DNA of 6,325 nucleotides from positions 1 through 6,325 of the forward strand of contig CANCSY010000188.1 of assembly GCA_947380915.1 (NCBI GenBank). Reading direction: 5' to 3'. The stretch is from Beijerinckiaceae bacterium (GTDB taxonomy: Bacteria > Pseudomonadota > Alphaproteobacteria > Rhizobiales > Beijerinckiaceae). This document shows positions 1-5,292 of this stretch, piece after piece (positions within the stretch are counted from its first letter, which is position 1; every line of letters starts with the position of its first letter). The notes below the pieces were generated by a model, which made no database searches, was not told the DNA's origin, and saw nothing but the letters and a program-made list of their open reading frames with translations. The position numbers were made by a program, and so were the translations under genes.

Positions 1-458
1 ACCTTGTCGCCCACGCGCACGGGCACATTGGCCGGGCGCCAGAAGGAGGGGAAGGTATAGCCCGTCAGCCAGAATTCCGGCGTCTCCCAGAAGGTGACGC
101 GGCGGGAATTATCCGCCTTGAAGGAGGGATCGCGCGTCATGTCGCAGGCGGAGAAATCCGGCGCGAAACGGTCCGAATTGATCGTGTTGATGAAGGAGGG
201 ATGCGCGGCCTGAATGCGGAAATGGCGCACAACCGGCGAGATGAAATCAATCTGCACATTGTCCTTCTCCGCGCAGAGCACGGGGACGGATTTATTGACC
301 ACATCCACAGCCAGCTCATTGGGGTCGATGCCATTGGCGGGCACAAAGGGCTTGTCGATGGTGGTGAGGGTGGAGGCGGGCGGCGCCTTGTTTTGCGCGG
401 CTGCGGGCAATGCCGCGACAGCGGCGAAAAGAAGCGTGGCGAGGAAAGGGCGCATCAT
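1..458 (-). CDS. Secreted protein of unknown function, 3' end beyond window
   Basis: This is an open frame of 152 codons on the minus strand that continues past the left edge. Two ATGs stand in tandem at the start (458-456 and 455-453). An AAGGA ribosome-binding site (complement of 466-470) lies 7 nt upstream of the first, which supports the start. Residues 1-21 form a signal peptide: R3, a hydrophobic core (FLATLLFAAVAALP) and an AAA cleavage site before Q22, so export to the periplasm is expected. The mature part has two cysteines (C62, C105) that could form a disulfide, and an aromatic-rich stretch at about 123-140 with four Trp/Phe pairs or singles (TFWETPEFW, then FPSFW). I do not recognise the family. 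The N-terminal region does not look like OpgG/MdoG, the usual partner of opgH. It starts 28 bp after the opgH stop on the same strand, so the two are probably co-transcribed and it may act on or near periplasmic glucans; that role is inference. Confidence 0.85.
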   Translation of the reverse strand, partial: MMRPFLATLLFAAVAALPAAAQNKAPPASTLTTIDKPFVPANGIDPNELAVDVVNKSVPVLCAEKDNVQIDFISPVVRHFRIQAAHPSFINTINSDRFAPDFSACDMTRDPSFKADNSRRVTFWETPEFWLTGYTFPSFWRPANVPVRVGDK

Positions 459-465
459 GCGAGGG

Positions 466-470
466 TCCTT
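466..470 (-). promoter_or_regulatory. Ribosome-binding site of the secreted protein gene
   Basis: AAGGA on the minus strand, 7 nt before the first of two tandem ATG codons. It lies in the 28-bp gap after opgH. It fixes the start of a gene that is otherwise open at its 3' end in this window. Confidence 0.6.
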
Positions 471-486
471 GCTGCGGAGGGGTGAT

Positions 487-2292
487 CTATGCGCCATCGC
501 GGGCGCGTTGGGCAATGGTTTCGTCGAGAGCTCTGAGGATCTCCGGCTGGTCGATTTCCTCCGGCAGGGCGCAGAGCTTGCACCATGCGAGGAAACGGCC
601 CAGCATCGGTGACGCTGTCATGACGGCGAAGGGCGCCGCGACCAGATAGCCCAGCGTCAGGGGCAGCGACCACAGCAGCAGGCTCGGCGCCATCAGGCCC
701 GTCACGAGGAAGATCAGCGCGCCGAACAGGGTCTGCGGCCACAGGCCCGCAAAGGCGGTGGCGTAGGAGAGGGAGTGGGCGTCGCGCGCCTGTCCGTTCC
801 ACATCACGGATTTGCCGAAGAGCAGCCCGATCATGAAGAGGCTGGTGCGCAGGGTCGTCGCCGCGCCCAGCAAGAAGGAGAAGGCGAGTTCGAAGAGGCA
901 ACCCGCCGTGAACCGCGCCACGCCGCCATAGCGTTTCATCTCGCCCGGCGTCAGCATGATGTCGATGAAGCCCGCGAGCTTGGGCGCGAGATACATCAGC
1001 AGAAACACGCCATAGAGGCCAATGGCGGAGGCGGCGGGAAACTGCGCCATGTCCTCGCCATCGAAGGGTTTGAGCGCGCTCAGCGCAATGATCGCGGTCC
1101 AGGCGGGCACGCCCATGAACATCATGATGGCCCAGATCAGCTGAAAGCGGCTCATGGGCATGATGCCCTTGAGGCCCAGCAGCTTCAGATATTGCATATT
1201 GCCCTGACACCAGCGCAGATCGCGCCGCGTGAATTCCAGCAGCGTCGGCGGATTGTCTTCATAGCTGCCGCATTCACGCGGCAACACGCGCACTTCATAG
1301 CCCGCGCGGCGCATCAGCACCGCCTCCACCTGATCGTGGCTGAGGATCTGTCCGCCCAGGGGCGGCTTGCCCGGCAGTTCCGGCAGGTGGCACTCATTGG
1401 CGAAGGGGGCGATGCGCACCAGCGCATTATGGCCCCAGAAGGGCCCGCAATCGCCCGCCCACCAGGCGCTGCCCATGGTGTAGGGCCGCATGCCATGGCG
1501 CATGCCGAACTGGAACACCCGGGCGAAAGCGGCCTGCGAGGGCGCGCCCACCACGAGGCTCTGGAGAATGCCCAGTTTGGGATGGGCCTGCCCGATGCGC
1601 ACCATCTGCAAAATGGTTTCGCCGGACATGAGGCTGTCGGCGTCGAGGGGGATCATGAATTCGTGATCCTGCCCCCAGCGGTTGCAGAAATCGCGCAGGT
1701 TCCCCGCCTTGAAGCCCTCGTTGCTGGTGCGGCGGCGATAGAAGAGCCGGGCCGCATCCGCCCCCGCCCGCGCGCCCCAGGCGGCGAAGGCCGCCTCCTC
1801 CTGCGCGCCAACTTCGGGCTCATTGGTGTCACTGAGCACATAATAGCTGAACAGCGCGCCCTCGCCGGTGGCGTCGATGCTGGCCTTCACGGTTTCCAGC
1901 CGCGCGAAGGCGCGGGCCGGGTCTTCGTTGCGCACGGTCATCAGGATGGCGGTGCTTTTCACGATGGGCTTTTGCAGGTCGCCGTCCGAGGCGAAGGCGG
2001 CGACGCTCTCCATGGCGTCCTCCTGCCGCAGCAGCCACAGGCCCAGCAGCGCGTTCCAGACCCCCAGCACGCTCCAGGGGGCGGCGATGGCGAAACAGGC
2101 GAAGATGAGCGCATCCACCACGCTCCATCCGCTTGCGCCCAGAATCTGGGCCAGCCAGGCGAGCAGAACGAGATACACGCCGCCATTGACCAGCGCGGAG
2201 ATGCGGCGCCGTCGGGCCAGCTCCCCCGCGCTCTGCAAGCCCATGGGCGTCAACGGCTCGTCGGTCCTGGCGGCTTTCGCGGGGTTGGGCAT
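487..2292 (-). CDS. opgH: Glucans biosynthesis glucosyltransferase H (OpgH/MdoH)
   Basis: OpgH is an inner-membrane family 2 glycosyltransferase that uses UDP-glucose to build the backbone of osmoregulated periplasmic glucans. The 601-residue protein has two N-terminal membrane segments (about 34-52 and 58-88) and a cytoplasmic GT2 domain (about 113-380). That domain carries D155 (VLSDTNE), the DADS metal-binding motif (217-220), SHDQVEA (318-324, the family's HD acceptor/base region) and RRDLRWCQGN (356-365, the (Q/R)xxRW motif). Several membrane segments follow (about 384-403, 422-446, 463-492, 511-533, 536-560). It is much shorter than E. coli OpgH (847 residues), mainly at the N terminus, as is usual for alphaproteobacterial forms. 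The ATG at 2292 has no clear Shine-Dalgarno; the frame stays open upstream without another ATG, and M17 is a less likely alternative. Unusually, no opgG lies immediately upstream: the neighbour there is divergent. The downstream neighbour, 28 bp away, is an unrecognised secreted protein. Confidence 0.95.
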   Translation of the reverse strand: MPNPAKAARTDEPLTPMGLQSAGELARRRRISALVNGGVYLVLLAWLAQILGASGWSVVDALIFACFAIAAPWSVLGVWNALLGLWLLRQEDAMESVAAFASDGDLQKPIVKSTAILMTVRNEDPARAFARLETVKASIDATGEGALFSYYVLSDTNEPEVGAQEEAAFAAWGARAGADAARLFYRRRTSNEGFKAGNLRDFCNRWGQDHEFMIPLDADSLMSGETILQMVRIGQAHPKLGILQSLVVGAPSQAAFARVFQFGMRHGMRPYTMGSAWWAGDCGPFWGHNALVRIAPFANECHLPELPGKPPLGGQILSHDQVEAVLMRRAGYEVRVLPRECGSYEDNPPTLLEFTRRDLRWCQGNMQYLKLLGLKGIMPMSRFQLIWAIMMFMGVPAWTAIIALSALKPFDGEDMAQFPAASAIGLYGVFLLMYLAPKLAGFIDIMLTPGEMKRYGGVARFTAGCLFELAFSFLLGAATTLRTSLFMIGLLFGKSVMWNGQARDAHSLSYATAFAGLWPQTLFGALIFLVTGLMAPSLLLWSLPLTLGYLVAAPFAVMTASPMLGRFLAWCKLCALPEEIDQPEILRALDETIAQRARDGA

Positions 2293-2355
2293 GGGCTGCT
2301 GGCGCTCTTGCTGCTGGAATTGGGACGGCGGATGTCGTAGCGAGGCGCGAACATA
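2293..2355. promoter_or_regulatory. Divergent intergenic region, opgH / dehydrogenase
   Basis: These 63 bp separate the opgH start (minus strand) from the dehydrogenase start (plus strand) and must hold or border the promoters of both. I see no convincing -35/-10 pair on either strand. The best plus-strand fragment is CATAGT at 2352-2357, 4 of 6 to TATAAT, but it lacks a properly spaced -35. If that were a real -10, it would favour the internal GTG at 2371 as the dehydrogenase start. The region is inferred to be regulatory from gene orientation only. Confidence 0.4.
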
Positions 2356-3390
2356 GTGGGAGCAGCGCGCGTGGTCGAGATCAAAACCCCCGATGGGGAG
2401 CAGTCACTTGCCCTTTGGTACGCTGAAGCTGGCGTCGTGGACCTGCGCCCGACCGTCGTCGAGGCCGGGCCGGGGCAGGCGCTGGTGCGGATGCTCTGGT
2501 CAGGCCTCAGCCGGGGCACGGAACGGCTGGTCTTCACCGGGCGGGTTCCCGCCAGCGAATATGAGCGCATGCGCGCCCCCCTGCAGGAGGGGTCTTTCCC
2601 CTTTCCGGTCAAATATGGCTATTGCGCCGTGGGTCTGGTGGAGGCGGCCGCTGAGGCGCCCGAGCTGGTGGGCCGCAGCGTCTTCTGCCTGCATCCCCAC
2701 CAGACGCGCTTCGCCGCGCCCATCCCCATGCTGACGCCCCTGCCGGAGGCTCTGCCGCCCCGCCGGGCCGTGCTGGCCGCCAATATGGAGACCGCCCTCA
2801 ACGCCCTCTGGGATTCCGGCGCAGGGCCGGGAGACCGCATCGTGGTGGTGGGCGCGGGCCTCGTGGGCCTGCTGGTGGCTTACCTCGCGGCGGGCCTGCC
2901 GGGGGCGGATGTGACGGTCGTGGATCTCGACGCCAGCCGCCAGCCCATCGCGGAGAGCTTCGGCGCCCGTTTCGCCACCCCTGCGGATTTCGGGGCTCCG
3001 GGCGACGCCGACGTGGTCTTCCACGCCAGCGCTGCGGCGGCTGGGCTCGCGGTGGCGCTGGGCGCTGCGGGGCTCGAGGCGCGGGTGGTGGAGCTGAGCT
3101 GGTACGGGGAGGGGGACGTTCCCGCGCCCCTGGGCGGCGCCTTCCACAGCCGCCGCCTGACCCTTGTCTCCTCGCAGGTCGGCCAGGTCGCGCCCTCGCG
3201 CCGGCCCCGCTGGACCTATGGGCGGCGCCTCGCCAAGGCGCTGGAGCTGCTGGGAGACGCGCGGCTGGAGGCCCTGATCACCGAGGATGTGGCCTTCGCA
3301 GACCTGCCGCAGGCACTGCCAAGGCTGCTGGCGCCGGGGGCCTCGGGGCTGGCGACAGTGGTGAGTTATGAGGGGGTTGGGGGCCGATAA
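2356..3390 (+). CDS. Zinc-independent medium-chain dehydrogenase, BchC-like
   Basis: This 344-residue protein belongs to the medium-chain dehydrogenase/reductase superfamily and is predicted to be a soluble NAD(P)-dependent oxidoreductase. The GroES-like half includes SGLSRGTER (49-57) and KYGYCAVG (86-93), which resemble the BchC (bacteriochlorophyllide dehydrogenase) branch. The Rossmann half has GAGLVG (166-171) with acidic D190/D192 at the end of the second strand, favouring NAD over NADP. The usual first zinc-ligand Cys is replaced in the SRGTE motif, and no four-Cys structural zinc site is present, so catalysis is probably zinc-free. GTG 2356 is preceded by GAGG (2342-2345, 10 nt spacing) after an in-frame stop at 2338-2340. 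GTG 2371 with GGAG (2359-2362, 8 nt spacing) is an equally good start and would drop five residues. A true BchC role is unlikely because no photosynthesis genes are visible. The likely partners are the PTPS-like and glycosyltransferase genes downstream, now separated by the repeat array and ATPase. The substrate is unknown. Sampled GC is very high (46 of 60 bases in 2821-2880). Confidence 0.88.
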   Translation: MGAARVVEIKTPDGEQSLALWYAEAGVVDLRPTVVEAGPGQALVRMLWSGLSRGTERLVFTGRVPASEYERMRAPLQEGSFPFPVKYGYCAVGLVEAAAEAPELVGRSVFCLHPHQTRFAAPIPMLTPLPEALPPRRAVLAANMETALNALWDSGAGPGDRIVVVGAGLVGLLVAYLAAGLPGADVTVVDLDASRQPIAESFGARFATPADFGAPGDADVVFHASAAAAGLAVALGAAGLEARVVELSWYGEGDVPAPLGGAFHSRRLTLVSSQVGQVAPSRRPRWTYGRRLAKALELLGDARLEALITEDVAFADLPQALPRLLAPGASGLATVVSYEGVGGR

Positions 3391-3537
3391 CTTCTAATTA
3401 GCGGAAACCAGACTTCTAATTAGCGGCCTTCAGACTTCTAATTAACGGTCCTCAAACTTCTAATTAGCAGACATCAGACTTCTAATTAACGGACGTTTGA
3501 CTTCTAATTAGCGGATGCCTAAACTCCTGCTTATCGG
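3390..3537 (+). repeat. 22-bp-period array of ACTTCTAATTARCGG units
   Basis: Six 15-bp units start at 3390, 3412, 3434, 3456, 3478 and 3500, exactly 22 bp apart. The consensus is ACTTCTAATTARCGG; the fourth ends GCAG. Each is followed by a 7-bp spacer that is not conserved (AAACCAG, CCTTCAG, TCCTCAA, ACATCAG, ACGTTTG). A decayed seventh unit at 3523-3537 matches 11 of 15 positions and is offset by one base. Units 1, 2, 4 and 6 contain the perfect 8-bp palindrome CTAATTAG; units 3 and 5 have CTAATTAA. The unit is 40% GC in a far richer background. The core contains stop codons on both strands, so the array is not coding. A period of about two helical turns places every site on nearly the same DNA face, which suits cooperative binding by a protein (operator or iteron-like). 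The first base of unit 1 is the last base of the dehydrogenase TAA. The array ends 15 bp before the ATPase ATG. Its function is unknown. Confidence 0.95.
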
Positions 3538-3552
3538 GGGTTCGGGGGCGTC

Positions 3553-4778
3553 ATGTACACGCGATTTGCGCAGCGGCGGGTGGAGGAAGCCCTCTCGGAC
3601 ACCCCTGTGGTGCTGATCGTCGGACCCCGAAGGTGTGGCAAGACGACGCTTGCGCGAAATCTGGCGCAATCCGGGCGACGCTACATCACGCTGGATGATC
3701 AGACGACCCTCGAGTCCGCCCAGTCCGATCCCGGCGGGTTCATCCGCGGGCTGGATCTGGCGATCATCGACGAGATCCAGCGCGTGCCCGAGCTCTTGCT
3801 GGCGGTCAAGAAGACCGTTGACGAGGATGATCGGCCCGGTCGCTTTTTGCTCACGGGCTCGGCCAATGTCATGACCCTGCCCCGTGTCGCCGATAGCCTG
3901 GCGGGGCGGGGCGGATCGAAACCATCCAGATGCTTCCCCTGGCGAGGGCCGAAATCGACGGCCAGACGCCGAGCTTTCTGGAGCGCCTCTTCGACGGAAA
4001 GCTGGAGAGCCAGACCAGCGCCATCGTAGGCGATGAGCTTGTGCGGCTCGTCCTGCTCGGCGGCTTTCCCGAGGCGATCCGGCGCGACAACGAGCGGCGG
4101 CGACAGGACTGGTTGCGGTCCTATCTCGCGTCCATCCTCACCCGCGATCTCCGGGACATCGCCGATATCGCAAAGATGACCGAGCTTCCGAAATTCGTCC
4201 AATTGCTGGCCGAGCATTCCGGGCAGTTGGTCAATTTCTCGCAGGTCGGGGCGGGCATCAACGTCAGCTACAAGACGGGGCAACGCTATGTCGGGCTGCT
4301 GGAGCAGGTCTATCTCATCGCGACGGTGCAGCCATGGTTCACCAACGGGCTGAAACGCATCGTCAAGACGCCGAAGCTGCATTTCCTCGATTCAGGTCTG
4401 CTGGCTGCGGTGCGCGGGCTGACCTTCGACAGGGTCAATGCGGATCGCGCGGCCTTCGGCGCGGTGCTGGAGAGCTTCGTGTTCTCGGAGGTGCTGAAGC
4501 TTATGACGGGTTCGGACCTGAGGCTGACGCCATACCATTTCCGCGATGGGGACATGCGCGAGGTGGATATGGTGCTCGAACGGGATGACGGGATGATCGT
4601 GGGGATCGAAGTGAAGGCGAGCGCCACGGTCAGGCCTGGGGATTTCGCGGGCATGAAGACCTTGGCGAGGGTTTGCGGGGACCGGTTCGCCTTTGGCGTG
4701 GTCCTTTATGACGGTGCGGACGTAGTACCGTTTGGCGACCGGCTTGCGGCGGCGCCGCTGTCGTGTTTGTGGCGGTGA
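3553..4778 (+). pseudogene. AAA_14/DUF4143 ATPase, frameshifted by a 5-bp duplication
   Basis: Two overlapping frames together make one ATPase of the AAA_14 plus DUF4143 type, a widespread family of poorly known role often found in mobile or defence-like settings. Frame 1 from ATG 3553 carries Walker A GPRRCGKTT (24-32), Walker B IIDEIQ (71-76), sensor LTGSAN (100-105) and SLAGR (115-119). It then leaves the family sequence and stops at 4027-4029, giving a 158-residue product. The second frame continues exactly where the family should, as RIETIQMLPLARAEI from 3912, and runs to TGA 4776-4778. It includes a C-terminal PD-(D/E)xK-like pattern: E305, EVD (335-337) and EVK (351-353) in joined numbering. 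Removing one 5-bp unit near 3901-3914 restores a 406-residue protein, a normal length for the family. As written, the ATPase and nuclease-like halves cannot be joined without frameshifting, slippage or a sequence error. The ATG has only a G-rich stretch upstream, not a clear Shine-Dalgarno. Sampled GC is lower than in the dehydrogenase and glycosyltransferase (35-37 of 60 bases). Confidence 0.9.
3901..3914 (+). repeat. GCGGG tandem run causing the ATPase frameshift
   Basis: The run reads GCGGG GCGGG GCGG, 2.8 copies of a 5-bp unit. The expected family sequence Leu-Ala-Gly-Arg-Ile-Glu needs GCG GGG CGG before ATC GAA, which is exactly one unit fewer. The extra copy moves translation by 5 bp and is the only defect needed to explain the split gene. 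Slipped-strand replication at this G-rich run is the likely cause; an assembly or sequencing error is the alternative. Confidence 0.8.
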
Positions 4779-4800
4779 GGACGGGCGGAGGGTTTGCGAT

Positions 4801-4810
4801 CCTGATCAGG
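4801..4810. repeat. Perfect palindrome CCTGATCAGG
   Basis: This 10-bp perfect dyad extends imperfectly to 16 bp (4798-4813, with a T:T mismatch at 4800/4811). It lies 80 bp upstream of the PTPS-like start. It could be a repressor half-site pair, or chance. No second copy was noticed in the window. Confidence 0.35.
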
Positions 4811-4879
4811 TTCATCTCCCCACCCCCGCCATAGCTTTCCCCGCAAATACCTCTACACTGCGCCCATCCCAACCCAGCC

Positions 4880-4884
4880 AGGAG
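4880..4884 (+). promoter_or_regulatory. Ribosome-binding site of the PTPS-like gene
   Basis: AGGAG sits 6 nt before ATG 4891. It decides the start: the frame is open back to an ATG at 4732 inside the ATPase gene, but that extension lacks a matching site and resembles no PTPS N terminus. Confidence 0.8.
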
Positions 4885-4890
4885 CTGCCC

Positions 4891-5289
4891 ATGTTCGCCG
4901 TCGAAGTGCGCGACCACATCATGATTGCGCATAGTTTCAAGGGGGAGCTCTTCGGCCCCGCCCAGAAGCTTCATGGAGCGACCTTCGTGGTCGATGTGGC
5001 CTTTTTCCGCGAGGAGATCACCGCCGATGGCGTCGTGGTCGACATCGGCCGGGCCCATGACGCGCTCAAGGCGACCCTTGGGCCGCTCAACTACCAGAAC
5101 CTCGACGATCTCCCCCAGTTCGCGGGCAAGCAGACCACCACGGAATATCTCTCCAAATACATCTTCGACGCCATGGCCGACGCCGCCCGTTCCGGCGCGC
5201 TGGGCCCCGGCGGCGAGGGCATCTGCAAGATCCGCGTCAATCTGCATGAATCCCATGTGGCGCGGGCCTGGTATGAGGGCGCGGTCTAA
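4891..5289 (+). CDS. 6-pyruvoyl-tetrahydropterin synthase-like protein, altered active site
   Basis: This 132-residue protein has the length and layout of the PTPS/QueD (COG0720) T-fold family, cytoplasmic enzymes that act on dihydroneopterin triphosphate. Visible landmarks are IAHSF (12-16, first zinc His H14), KLHGATFVVDV (26-36, equivalent to HGHNYKVEV), VVVDIGRAHDAL (48-59), LNYQNLDDL (66-74, equivalent to LDHRNLN), TTTEYL (82-87) and LHESHVARAWYE (118-129, with the pterin-anchoring Glu equivalent at E120). Several active-site residues of classical members are missing. The third zinc His of HGH is A30, the catalytic Cys before HGH is absent (GPAQ at 22-25), and the catalytic His of LDH is Y68. 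It is therefore unlikely to perform classical 6-pyruvoyl- or 6-carboxy-tetrahydropterin synthesis, although automatic annotation would probably say so. ATG 4891 is fixed by AGGAG 6 nt upstream. The glycosyltransferase starts 3 bp after its stop, so the two are almost certainly co-translated. Sampled GC (34 of 60) is lower than its glycosyltransferase neighbour. Confidence 0.88.
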   Translation: MFAVEVRDHIMIAHSFKGELFGPAQKLHGATFVVDVAFFREEITADGVVVDIGRAHDALKATLGPLNYQNLDDLPQFAGKQTTTEYLSKYIFDAMADAARSGALGPGGEGICKIRVNLHESHVARAWYEGAV

Positions 5290-5292
5290 CCC

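Larger units (their letters stand above)
4779..4890. other. Gap between ATPase and PTPS-like gene
   Basis: These 112 bp hold no gene and no copy of the 22-bp array. They contain a perfect 10-bp palindrome (4801-4810). Flanking it is a wider imperfect inverted repeat, GAGGGTTTGCG (4788-4798) against CGCAAATACCTC (4842-4853). TACACT at 4854-4859 matches 4 of 6 bases of a -10 box but has no good -35. No T-run follows the palindrome, so it is not an intrinsic terminator. The gap may hold a promoter that restores expression of the downstream genes after the ATPase; that is inference. Confidence 0.4.

Noticed and set aside
201..649. Overlapping plus-strand open frames opposite the secreted protein and the opgH 3' end
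   Set aside because: They are antisense to a gene with signal peptide and ribosome-binding site and to the end of opgH, with no motif support.
775..2340. 521-codon plus-strand open frame antisense to opgH
   Set aside because: It mirrors opgH, which has clear family motifs. Its translation is rich in His, Ala, Gly and Gln with no recognisable domain, typical of a high-GC antisense shadow.
2500..3147. 215-codon minus-strand open frame within the dehydrogenase
   Set aside because: It is antisense to a well-supported Rossmann-fold gene and has no recognisable motif.
3390..3537. CRISPR array
   Set aside because: Units are 15 bp and spacers 7 bp, far too short, and no cas genes are present.
3930..4778. 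Independent gene starting at ATG 3930
   Set aside because: It lacks the Walker motifs, begins in mid-domain, and the family sequence continues upstream of this ATG in the same frame (RIETIQ), so it is the second half of the split ATPase.
4798..4822. Intrinsic terminator after the ATPase
   Set aside because: The palindrome has no loop suited to a stable stem and no following T-run.
4732..4890. N-terminal extension of the PTPS-like gene from ATG 4732
   Set aside because: It overlaps the ATPase gene, is Arg/Pro/Ser-rich and unlike the family; ATG 4891 has a good ribosome-binding site.
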